Shown in pieces: positions 1 to 5,561 of a stretch of DNA of 5,661 nt. A model generated the notes under the pieces. That model was not told the origin of the DNA. It ran no database searches and saw nothing but the letters and a program-made list of their open reading frames with translations. The position numbers were made by a program, and so were the translations under genes. Position 1 is the stretch's first letter; each line of letters opens with the position of its first letter. Origin of the DNA: Lentisphaeria bacterium (GTDB taxonomy: Bacteria; Verrucomicrobiota; Lentisphaeria; JABSQK01; UBA12247); assembly GCA_003477185.1 (NCBI GenBank), contig DMTJ01000236.1, positions 1 through 5,661 of the forward strand, in the 5' to 3' direction.

Positions 1-1
1 T

Positions 2-88
2 AAGCAGATGACGTGCATCCTCAAACGACATGGCCCAAGTCACCGCCGGCAGTAACACGACCAGCATCATTCCACGAAACACACTCAC
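2..88 (-). CDS. N-terminus of an exported protein, cut by the window edge (possibly TolC-like)
   Basis: Reading from a GTG at 88 gives 29 residues before the left edge. They begin MSVFRGMMLVVLLPAVTWA, a short basic start, a hydrophobic core and an Ala-x-Ala-like end typical of a Sec signal peptide, followed by MSFEDARHLL. A strong ribosome binding site (GGGAGG on the minus strand, plus positions 94-99) lies 5 nt before the GTG, which favours this start over the in-frame ATGs at 70 and 67. The mature start 'SFEDARHLL' resembles the opening of outer-membrane efflux (TolC) proteins, where S-L/F-E-D-A-x-x-L is common, but ten residues cannot settle the family. That a secreted or periplasmic protein starts here is well supported; the TolC label is a guess. 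Confidence 0.6.
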   Translation of the reverse strand, partial: MSVFRGMMLVVLLPAVTWAMSFEDARHLL

Positions 89-145
89 CCTGACCTCCCT
101 TGGTTCGCCCGAAGCACAACAATAAAAATAGCCGCCCGCGCGAAC

Positions 146-151
146 ATTATA
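146..151 (-). promoter_or_regulatory. -10 box for the leftward exported-protein gene
   Basis: The minus strand reads TATAAT, a perfect sigma-70 -10 hexamer, about 58 nt before the GTG at 88. No good -35 hexamer is visible 16-18 nt further upstream, so the promoter may be weak or activator-dependent. The implied transcript would have a leader of about 50 nt including the GGGAGG ribosome binding site. Confidence 0.4.
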
Positions 152-365
152 ACGCGAGCACCGGATGATGGTTGGTTTCCCGGGCACTCGTTCAGCACGT
201 GTAGCAGCGATCATGCCCCGACAACAAGACCCAGAGCGCGCGCAAGGCCACCCAACAGCGTAGCAACAGCAGGCCAACGACGATCTCTACCTTAGACCTG
301 CGCGCTGCCGCCCGCCGCAGGCAAGAGGACCTCGCCCCCCGTCGCACCGATTGAGGTACGCACTT

Positions 366-444
366 CTCCGTGCCTCTGGTGGGCCCGTCTCTCTACGCCG
401 GAGCGCGTAAGTAAATTGATCACAGAGACACGGAGGCACGCAGG
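366..444. repeat. Inverted and tandem CACRGAG-type repeat block
   Basis: Positions 421-444 are three successive 8-nt units, CACAGAGA, CACGGAGG and CACGCAGG, differing at a few bases. The left arm at 366-378 (CTCCGTGCCTCTG) is the reverse complement of 423-435 with 12 of 13 matches, separated by 44 nt. Degenerate 'cacagagacacggag' strings of this kind are familiar from intergenic regions of several environmental bacteria, from memory and unchecked. Function unknown. Confidence 0.6.
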
Positions 445-459
445 AAGAGGCGCGACTCC

Positions 460-489
460 TCATTTTTTGTCCTCAAGATCTTGTTGTCC
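460..489 (+). repeat. Dispersed repeat, copy 1 (TTGTCC element)
   Basis: This AT-rich 30-nt stretch starts TCATTTT, has TTGTCCTCAA in the middle and ends TTGTCC. It matches 2912-2942 at 27 of 30 aligned positions with a single 1-nt gap, in the same orientation. Both copies sit in non-coding spacers. Another TCATTTTC follows at 499, perhaps a partial unit. Confidence 0.65.
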
Positions 490-572
490 CATCTCGTTCA
501 TTTTCTGGCGAGCCTGCCGCATTCGCCAAGACATCCCCCTCTCATAAGTCTTCGATCGCCCCTCACAGGCGG

Positions 573-600
573 TAGACAAAGAACTGACTCCTGCTATAAT
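573..600 (+). promoter_or_regulatory. Sigma-70 promoter of metY-like gene
   Basis: TAGACA (573-578, 5 of 6 matches to TTGACA) and a perfect TATAAT (595-600) are separated by 16 nt. Transcription would start near 607, giving a leader of about 29 nt. That is too short for a SAM or other riboswitch, so there is no sign of leader-based methionine control. Confidence 0.7.
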
Positions 601-635
601 TCAGGGTCACTTCGAGCAAATAAGAGGGAAATATC

Positions 636-1915
<1,280 letters not shown>

Positions 1916-1922
<7 letters not shown>

Positions 1923-1937
1923 GCAGCGCTTCACGCG
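1916..1937 (+). terminator. Stem-loop at the metY stop codon, no U-tract
   Basis: CGCGTAAGC and GCTTCACGCG pair with one bulged base around the loop AGC. The hairpin spans the TAA stop (1920-1922). It is GC-rich but followed by GGCCGGCGG rather than a T-run, so it could protect or pause the 3' end but is not a canonical intrinsic terminator. Confidence 0.35.
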
Positions 1938-1947
1938 GGCCGGCGGA

Positions 1948-2012
1948 CGCATGGAGAAACCAGCTGTGTCACACAGCTGCCTCACCCCATTGTGGGTAAG
2001 GATCTCCATGCG
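1948..2012. repeat. Nested inverted repeats, possible three-way-junction fold
   Basis: A perfect 10-bp outer inverted repeat (CGCATGGAGA at 1948-1957, TCTCCATGCG at 2003-2012) encloses a second perfect one, CAGCTGTG (1961-1968) and CACAGCTG (1972-1979) around TCA, plus a weak 4-bp stem (CCCA 1986-1989, TGGG 1993-1996). Together they can fold into a closing helix with two side hairpins. There is no T-run. It is not a tRNA: no anticodon arm or T-arm sequence fits. It could be a 3'-end RNA structure, a protein-binding DNA palindrome or a mobile-element remnant. Confidence 0.5.
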
Positions 2013-2032
2013 CTCCGGTACCCCTCATTCGT

Positions 2033-2203
2033 ATGGCAGCGCTTTTGGGCCAGCGGGGAGGATACGGCGGCCGCATCCTCGACAAAGAATGTCGCGCCGA
2101 CCTGCCAACAGACATCACGAAGAACCGGATCCCTGAGCTACGTCCGTCCGCGGAGTGCAGGCAACGCGTCAACGCTCTAGCGTTTGGTTACCCGCGCCGA
2201 TGA
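2033..2203 (+). CDS. Unrecognised short open frame (56 codons), possibly a gene remnant
   Basis: The frame is open from 2000 to the TGA at 2201-2203, with an ATG at 2033. From residue 10 it reads GYGGRILDKECRADL, then PTDITKNRIPELRPS and a basic end FGYPRR, a composition more protein-like than the surrounding junk frames. I do not recognise a family. There is no ribosome binding site before 2033, so it is more plausibly the tail of a decayed gene than a real small protein. The preceding stretch in another frame (about 2001-2056, DLHALRYPSFVWQRFW) also looks protein-like, which would fit one frameshift near 2058. Its end overlaps the convergent toxin gene by 16 nt. The palindrome GAGGAT/ATCCTC (2058-2063, 2075-2080) lies within it. 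Confidence 0.25.
   Translation: MAALLGQRGGYGGRILDKECRADLPTDITKNRIPELRPSAECRQRVNALAFGYPRR
2171..2184 (-). terminator. Short hairpin just past the toxin stop
   Basis: AACGCT (2171-2176) and AGCGTT (2179-2184) are perfect reverse complements around CT. On the minus strand the hairpin begins 4 nt after the toxin TAA (2188-2190). The loop is too tight for all pairs to form and there is no U-tract, so this is a candidate 3'-end structure only. Confidence 0.3.
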
Positions 2204-2484
2204 TGCCAATATCCTGGCTGTCGTCGTTGATGCGCGACTGCAAGAATCTCGATGCAATCAGCTGATAACAGATACAGAACCGCGTATGGGAATCGGTTGA
2301 CCAAGTGCTTCCGAACGTCAAATTCGAGGATTGCCCAAGCTGTAGGGTGTGTGACGATGTCATCCACAGTTCGGTCGAGTTCTGCCAGAAAATCGACTCC
2401 CAGATTCAACAATTTCTTCTCGTAGTATTCAGCGGCAGAGTACAATTCATTCTCTGCTTCCGGATGAAAAATGGCTTCAGGCAT
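2188..2484 (-). CDS. RelE/ParE-superfamily toxin of a type II toxin-antitoxin pair
   Basis: The 98-residue protein has the layout of the ParE/RelE toxin fold: an N-terminal strand and helix (FHPEAENELYSAAEYYE, 6-22), a second helix (GVDFLAELDRTVDDI, 29-43), the 'hPtaW..l..dvRkhlvnrFPYavlY' core (46-71, with R58, R64 and Y67) and the closing strand IEILAVAHQRRQPGYW (79-93). Members act either by inhibiting gyrase (ParE) or by cutting mRNA on the ribosome (RelE); sequence alone does not separate these here. Its start lies inside the end of the antitoxin gene (8-nt overlap, ATGCCTGA), so translation is probably coupled, and it lacks a strong ribosome binding site of its own. The length is normal and no damage is visible. 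HHRRG is a slightly extended tail. The gene runs towards metY and ends near the hairpin at 2171-2184. Confidence 0.88.
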   Translation of the reverse strand: MPEAIFHPEAENELYSAAEYYEKKLLNLGVDFLAELDRTVDDIVTHPTAWAILEFDVRKHLVNRFPYAVLYLLSADCIEILAVAHQRRQPGYWHHRRG

Positions 2485-2719
2485 TCAGAGCCCGTATACG
2501 TTCTCGGGCGTCGGCAAAGACCTCAGCGGCCGGCCGGCAGGCCACCTCTCCGTCTGCAATCTGTTCATGTCGCCGGCGCGCTTCTTCAGCCCAGATTAGA
2601 TCCCAGTCCGCAATTGCTTCGCTGTGCTCATCCAGCGTAAGAAGCAGCTTCTGCGCCAGAACTGCCCGGTCTTTCTGTGGGAGGTCAAGCGCCTCCTTCT
2701 CCAGTTCCGCGACGTTCAT
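2477..2719 (-). CDS. Type II antitoxin, addiction-module component (TIGR02574/Unstab_antitox-like)
   Basis: This 80-residue, acidic, helical protein has the pattern of the 'putative addiction module component' family (PF09720): an N-terminal helix 'VAELEKEALDLPQKDRAVLAQKLLLTLDE' (residues 3-31), then 'WDLIWAEEARRRHEQIADGEV' (39-59), then a C-terminal 'PAAEVFADARERIRA' (63-77). In this family the antitoxin precedes and neutralises a RelE/ParE toxin, which is the arrangement here. A GGAG ribosome binding site (minus strand, plus 2725-2728) lies 5 nt before the ATG. I found no convincing promoter hexamers or operator palindrome directly upstream, and the family carries no obvious DNA-binding domain in this sequence. 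The stop lies inside the toxin start. Confidence 0.87.
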   Translation of the reverse strand: MNVAELEKEALDLPQKDRAVLAQKLLLTLDEHSEAIADWDLIWAEEARRRHEQIADGEVACRPAAEVFADARERIRALNA

Positions 2720-2861
2720 ACAAACTCCAATTACGACTGACTAACCTTCCAACACCGTAGCCTTGTTTCGGCCATCTCGCAAGATCTATAGTGAAACGCT
2801 CAGGTCAGCCCAGCACCGCCAATCCCGCAGGCAGGCCCGCAGGGAATGCAGAGCCAGCCCT

Positions 2862-2897
2862 ACTGCAGCTGGAGCAAAGCGTCAAACATGCTGCAGT
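2862..2897. repeat. 8-bp inverted repeat with 20-nt loop
   Basis: ACTGCAGC (2862-2869) and GCTGCAGT (2890-2897) are perfect reverse complements. The loop is TGGAGCAAAGCGTCAAACAT. It ends 15 nt before the dispersed repeat at 2912 and could belong to the same composite intergenic element. No T-run follows directly. Confidence 0.45.
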
Positions 2898-2911
2898 GGC
2901 AGACCTCCCCG

Positions 2912-2942
2912 TCATTTTCTTGTCCTCAAAATATTCTTGTCC
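2912..2942 (+). repeat. Dispersed repeat, copy 2 (TTGTCC element)
   Basis: This is the second copy of the element at 460-489. Internally it holds two near-identical 11-nt half units, TTTTCTTGTCC (2915-2925) and TATTCTTGTCC (2932-2942), separated by 6 nt. The two copies share 27 of 30 aligned bases, more than chance for unlinked spacers. Its AT-rich content contrasts with the surrounding GC-rich DNA. Confidence 0.65.
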
Positions 2943-3021
2943 AAATCCTTCCTTCCCAACGTGCGGATCGCGTTCCCCCCGCGTCGCTGATCGGAAGTCG
3001 CGAGTCCAACCTTCCCGGCTC

Positions 3022-3048
3022 CAATCCTGTCAATCCTGTCAATCCTGG
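3022..3048 (+). repeat. Tandem repeat, 3 x 9 nt
   Basis: Three head-to-tail copies of CAATCCTGT lie at 3022-3030, 3031-3039 and 3040-3048, the last ending G instead of T. The array is 20 nt beyond the 3' end of the leftward small gene. Strings of this type recur in spacers of some environmental genomes, by memory only. Function unknown. Confidence 0.7.
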
Positions 3049-3068
3049 CCAACTTCTTCCTCAGCGGC

Positions 3069-3305
3069 TCAATAGGTAAACAGCTCCTTCATCGCGTGTG
3101 TCTTCTCGGTGGTCTGGTTCAACGCCTCCAGCACCTTGGCTTTCGAGTTGGACGTCAACCTTCTGCCCTTGCAGGCACGAGTTACCATCTTATGGGTGAT
3201 ATGCAGCGTTGAGCTCTGAACGAGATCATGTGGCGTGAGATCGCTCTCCGCCATGATGCGAGCAATGGGTTGCTCGCCCAAGTTGCGCTCAATATCATCT
3301 TTCAT
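3069..3305 (-). CDS. Small conserved-looking protein, possible HTH DNA-binding
   Basis: The product is 78 residues from the ATG at 3305, which has AAGGA 7 nt upstream (minus strand, plus 3313-3317). An in-frame ATG at 3329 would add eight residues but lacks a ribosome binding site, so I prefer 3305. The protein opens MKDDIERNLGEQPIARIM. Its middle and end (residues 22-63, including ITHKMVTRACKGRRLTSNSK and VLEALN) show the spacing of a lambda-repressor-like helix-turn-helix: a helix, 'Thkmvtra.kGrrlt', then 'K.kvleALn'. It ends with ELFTY. I recall similar short hypothetical proteins in Verrucomicrobiota/Lentisphaerota but could not check. A role as a transcriptional regulator is inference. 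It is monocistronic, with its own promoter at 3352-3380. Confidence 0.75.
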   Translation of the reverse strand: MKDDIERNLGEQPIARIMAESDLTPHDLVQSSTLHITHKMVTRACKGRRLTSNSKAKVLEALNQTTEKTHAMKELFTY

Positions 3306-3351
3306 TGCTTGATCCTTCTCGAAAGGCATTTGGGGAAGCTCTAGTCCTGAG

Positions 3352-3380
3352 ACGATAGCTGATCATTCTTTTGACGTCAA
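3352..3380 (-). promoter_or_regulatory. Promoter of the 78-residue gene, overlapping a 10-bp palindrome
   Basis: On the minus strand TTGACG (3380-3375, 5 of 6 consensus) and TATCGT (3357-3352, 4 of 6) are separated by 17 nt. The -35 box is half of the perfect palindrome TTGACGTCAA (3371-3380), a plausible operator. The leader to the ATG at 3305 would be about 40 nt. Confidence 0.5.
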
Positions 3381-3562
3381 GGTCAGTCCGAAGCACCTGC
3401 CAGGCCGAGCTACTTCAGCCGTGGCGCTGTAACCGTGCTGCCGCTCTTCAGAAGGGCCAGCGTTTAGACAGAGTGGTGTTAGCAGCCATCCGCAACGAGT
3501 ATAGTAGGTAGGCGTAGAACGACTTCCCTTATCAAGCTCACGCAGCACGGAGAGCAAAATCC

Positions 3563-3967
3563 ATGGACCTGCACAGAGTCTCGCGACGCAAGTTCCTAGC
3601 TGCTGGCGCAGCCGCAACAACCTGTTCACTCCTCCCGTCGACCGTACTGGGCGCCAATCAAATGGTGAACATGGCTGCGATCGGCATTGGCCAGCGCGGC
3701 GGCAGTATCACCAAGGCATTCGGCAGCAATCCGAATGTGAACCTCGTTGCCCTCTGTGATGTGGACATCGAAAGCACCGCGCCCTTGGCCGCCAAAAGTA
3801 AGGGCCAAAATGATGCCAGTTTTGGCTGGCGCAACGCTGCCGCCTCCCCAGCAGCAACCGCCGCAAAATTCCCCACAGCCAAGCGCTACCACGACTTTCG
3901 GCTCGAAATCGCTCACATTGCAGGTGGCGACCGCCAGCCTGTGTGCTTTTGCGGTGGCCGCAATTAG
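3563..3967 (+). pseudogene. Truncated Tat-exported Gfo/Idh/MocA oxidoreductase (N-terminus only)
   Basis: The frame starts with a twin-arginine signal (SRRKFL, residues 7-12, then AAGAAATTCSLLPSTVLGA). The beginning of a Rossmann fold follows: AAIGIGQRGGSI (38-49, G41-x-G43-x-x-G46), VNLVALCDVD (59-68, end of strand 2) and AKFPTAKRYHDFR (101-113), where family members position the next helix. Intact members are about 350-450 residues and bind NAD(P) and sugars; here homology stops at about residue 113 (near 3901). The remaining 21 codons to the TAG at 3965 are antisense to a PIN-domain fragment. The catalytic and substrate domain is absent, so the protein cannot be functional. GGAG at 3549-3552 and a TATAGT -10-like box at 3500-3505 suggest the original control region survives. 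The stretch 80-100 is unusually Ala/Ser-rich and may hide a small indel. Confidence 0.8.
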
Positions 3968-4150
3968 TCCGTCCACCGCGGCCACAGGAGTGCCGCAGCG
4001 CTCCGCTTCAGCGCAGGTCTTTGCCCAGGCACTGGCCTCAGCGAAGGAAATCGGCAAAATTTGTTGTTTGTAGACACGACACAGTTCCTGCAACCAAGAC
4101 TCTAGTAGCATTGCACGACGACTCTCGGGCAAGCGACGAATGCCTTGATC
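3896..4150 (-). pseudogene. C-terminal half of a VapC-like PIN-domain toxin
   Basis: On the minus strand, inside a longer open frame (4408 to 3626), about 84 residues match the second half of FitB/VapC-type PIN ribonucleases: QGIRRLPESRRAMLLESWL, then ILPISFAEASAWAKTCAEAE, then TPVAAVDGLIAATAKAHRLA and VATCNVSDFEP. The acidic Asp of AAVDGLIAATA and the N-x-x-DF motif are present. The N-terminal half with the first catalytic Asp (LLDTN-type) and Glu is missing, so nuclease activity is not expected. The upstream end joins a beta-propeller fragment near 4150. The downstream end runs into the antisense of the oxidoreductase near 3896-3902, where the normal short C-terminus (usually N-P-W/F) is lost. 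No VapB-type antitoxin is nearby. Confidence 0.78.
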
Positions 4151-4372
4151 AGTCCTGACAACTCCGCCCGCCAGAGCTGCTCTCCCGCCTGCGTCAGACC
4201 AAGGATTGCGCCATCGTAGCTGCTCGCCACGATACCCAATCCCTGCGCTCTCTTCGCAGTCCGTACCTTGGTGATAGTCTCGCCGATTTCGATGCTCACC
4301 AGCGCCACAGCTGGCACCTGCACACGTCAAAATCAGGGCGATACAGATGACTATCAGACGATGATTGAGCAT
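4144..4372 (-). pseudogene. N-terminal fragment of a secreted PQQ/FG-GAP-like beta-propeller protein, frameshifted
   Basis: The ATG at 4372 has AGGA about 6 nt upstream (minus strand, plus 4379-4382) and begins a signal peptide, MLNHRLIVICIALILTCAG. Near 4323 the frame shifts, and the next frame reads VPAVALVSIEIGETITKVRTA, then GLGIVASSYDGAILGLTQAG and EQLWRAELSGLIK. 'IVASSYDGAILGLTQAGEQLWRAELSG' is the classic blade repeat of PQQ-like/FG-GAP propellers ('aaSyDGtv.aLd..Gk.lW...l.G'). Only about one blade remains. A 'DxDGDG'-type loop expected before GLGIVA is replaced by KRAQ, perhaps another indel. The sequence then passes into the PIN fragment. Non-functional as it stands. A possible promoter is TTGTCG-18-GATAAT (4466 to 4437, minus). 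Confidence 0.65.
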
Positions 4373-4501
4373 ACGTTTTCCTACAGCGAACTGGGTGAAT
4401 GCCCACACTCACCGACCCTGCAGGCCAAGGAGCACCATTATCCTACCGACTCCGACGTCGCGACAAGGTCACAGCCGTGATATCTCCGATCGATATGTGA
4501 T

Positions 4502-4529
4502 TTGACACTGTCTTGACCGACCGAAGAAT
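4502..4529 (+). promoter_or_regulatory. Probable promoter of the GST gene
   Basis: A perfect -35 TTGACA (4502-4507) and a fair -10 AAGAAT (4524-4529, 4 of 6) lie 16 nt apart, giving a leader of about 60 nt to the ATG at 4595. No other hexamers between 4409 and 4595 are as good. Confidence 0.45.
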
Positions 4530-4594
4530 CTCAGGTTGCCCGCCATGGCCATGGCACTACCGTACCCGCCCCATTCCCCCACATGAGAACTCCC

Positions 4595-5245
4595 ATGAAA
4601 ATCTACGGCTTCGACGCATCCTTCCCCGCCAACAAAGTGCGCTATGTCGCAAACGCCCTCAGCGTCGACTATGAATTCGTGCACATCATGCCATTCACCC
4701 CCGAAAGCCAATCGCCCGAATACCGCGCCAAGCAGCCCGTCGGCAAGGTCCCAGCGCTCGTCGAAGACGACGGCTTCTCCCTCTTCGAAAGCAACGCCAT
4801 CATTCGCTACCTCGCCACCACCCACGGCGCAAAGCTCTATCCCGATAATCCTCGCCAACGCGCCGTCATCGACGCCTGGATGGACTTCGGCTCCATTCAT
4901 ATCGGCGGCGCTATCGGCCGCGTATTCTGGAACACCATCGGCATCAAATTCATGGGCGAACAGCCCGACCAAAACTCGCTGGACACCGGTCGCTCGTTCC
5001 TTGATCGCTTTCTGCCCGCAGTCGACGCCCAGATTGGCGACTCCGCATATGTCGTTGGCGGTAGCCTCACCCTTGCGGACTTCGCAATTTTGGCACCGCT
5101 GGACCCCGCAGACATCATTGGCGTCGACGTCAGCCAGTACCCGAACATCAGTCGTTGGCGTGCCGACCTCCAGAGCCGCGACTGGTACCAAGTCGATCGC
5201 TCGATGGGCCAGCAACTCATTGCCAGCTTGCTCGCCAAGCCCTGA
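4595..5245 (+). CDS. Glutathione S-transferase family protein
   Basis: From ATG 4595 this is a 216-residue protein with both GST parts. The N-terminal thioredoxin-like domain (1-78) includes the start MKIYGFDASFPANKVRYV, with S9/N13 near the position that activates the thiol, the cis-proline loop KVPAL (51-55) and the glutathione-gripping E65-S66 in LFESNAIIRYL. The C-terminal helical domain (about 88-216) holds the N-capping motif SLTLADFAI (157-165) required for folding. The length is typical for soluble cytosolic bacterial GSTs; subclass is uncertain (theta/phi-like). Activity would be glutathione conjugation or a peroxidase/lyase relative, with unknown substrate. An in-frame ATG at 4583 adds MRTP; 4595 is preferred because family members start with the first strand at MKIYG. 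Neither start has a strong ribosome binding site. The gene is intact but lies between two degraded regions, and its stop is 5 nt before recognisable remnants of the next gene. Confidence 0.9.
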   Translation: MKIYGFDASFPANKVRYVANALSVDYEFVHIMPFTPESQSPEYRAKQPVGKVPALVEDDGFSLFESNAIIRYLATTHGAKLYPDNPRQRAVIDAWMDFGSIHIGGAIGRVFWNTIGIKFMGEQPDQNSLDTGRSFLDRFLPAVDAQIGDSAYVVGGSLTLADFAILAPLDPADIIGVDVSQYPNISRWRADLQSRDWYQVDRSMGQQLIASLLAKP

Positions 5246-5250
5246 AACTC

Positions 5251-5529
5251 CCCGCAGATCACACACTGTTTGACGAGCTACGCAAGCTCTACGCCGAGCC
5301 GCAACGTGTCCCGATGAGGTCGAACTGGCCCTGTGGTTTCACGACGTGATCTACGACCCGCGCGCCTCGGATAACGAGGCGCGCAGTGCGGAGTTCGCAA
5401 CCGCACGCCTGACGGGCCTTGGCCATTCTGGCCACCGCCACACACGAAGCCCAGACAATTGACGAGCAACTGATGGTCGACTGCGAGCGCTACGAAACCA
5501 AGGCCCGGGCCAATCTGACCGCCCTGTGA
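5251..5529 (+). pseudogene. Collapsed HD-superfamily phosphohydrolase (COG4339-like)
   Basis: Three blocks in order, in two frames, match the predicted metal-dependent HD hydrolase family. Block 1 (5251-5307) is [19 protein letters not shown], the N-terminal helix before the family's H-Y-H motif. Block 2 (5313-5423, shifted frame) is [20 protein letters not shown] and [13 protein letters not shown], with the HD metal pair in WFHD. Block 3 (5419-5529, back in the first frame) is [19 protein letters not shown], then YETKARANLTAL and TGA, the family's usual C-terminal end. The H-Y-H segment before block 2, a short linker after it, and the central helices between DEQLMVD and YETKARANL are gone. 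Intact members are about 200 residues; about 90 remain. Its start codon is missing: the remnant begins directly after the GST stop. Not functional. Confidence 0.75.
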
Positions 5530-5541
5530 CGTTCCCCGCAG

Positions 5542-5561
5542 GACGAGTCTCCGTGCTCGTC
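5542..5561 (+). terminator. Hairpin downstream of the HD remnant
   Basis: GACGAG (5542-5547) and CTCGTC (5556-5561) pair around an 8-nt loop, 13 nt after the TGA of the remnant. It is followed by TCTCTTCG, a pyrimidine-rich but not T-only tail. It may be the old terminator of that transcription unit. The final 100 bases of the window show no gene. Confidence 0.3.

Larger units (their letters stand above)
89..635. other. Non-coding spacer between divergent genes
   Basis: The spacer separates the leftward exported-protein gene from the rightward metY-like gene. I see no credible protein or RNA gene in it. It holds a -10 box near 146 (minus), an inverted/tandem repeat block at 366-444, one copy of a dispersed AT-rich repeat at 460-489, a small inverted repeat (TGGCGA 506-511, TCGCCA 523-528) and the metY promoter at 573-600. 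On the minus strand around 230-290 a short hydrophobic frame can be read, but it has no start or ribosome binding site and is probably chance. Confidence 0.6.
2720..3068. other. Repeat-rich non-coding spacer
   Basis: This spacer separates two leftward transcription units. The open frames crossing it have no family resemblance, low-complexity composition and no ribosome binding sites. It contains an 8-bp inverted repeat (2862-2897), the second copy of the dispersed TTGTCC element (2912-2942) and a 3x9-nt tandem repeat (3022-3048). It should contain the toxin-antitoxin promoter near 2720-2790, but no clear hexamers were found. Confidence 0.6.

Noticed and set aside
601..635. SAM-type riboswitch before metY
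   Set aside because: The predicted leader is only about 29 nt, with no room for an aptamer.
1948..2012. tRNA or integron attC site
   Set aside because: No anticodon or T-arm consensus and no CCA. No attC-type core sites (RYYYAAC/GTTRRRY) at the ends of the inverted repeat.
2912..3048. CRISPR-like array
   Set aside because: The repeats are single copies or directly abutting 9-nt units without spacers, and no cas gene is present.
2763..3079. Overlapping plus-strand frames in the 2720-3068 spacer
   Set aside because: Low-complexity Ser/Pro/Arg-rich translations that include the repeats; none has a ribosome binding site or family resemblance.
3363..3629. 88-codon minus-strand frame upstream of the 78-residue gene
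   Set aside because: Overlaps the start of the oxidoreductase fragment on the other strand. It has no ribosome binding site and no recognisable motif, and the clear promoter at 3352-3380 lies just past its end.
4469..5266. 265-codon minus-strand frame opposite the GST gene
   Set aside because: It is the antisense shadow of an intact GST with all family motifs. Its translation is Val/Gly/Ala/Asp-rich without a recognisable fold or ribosome binding site.
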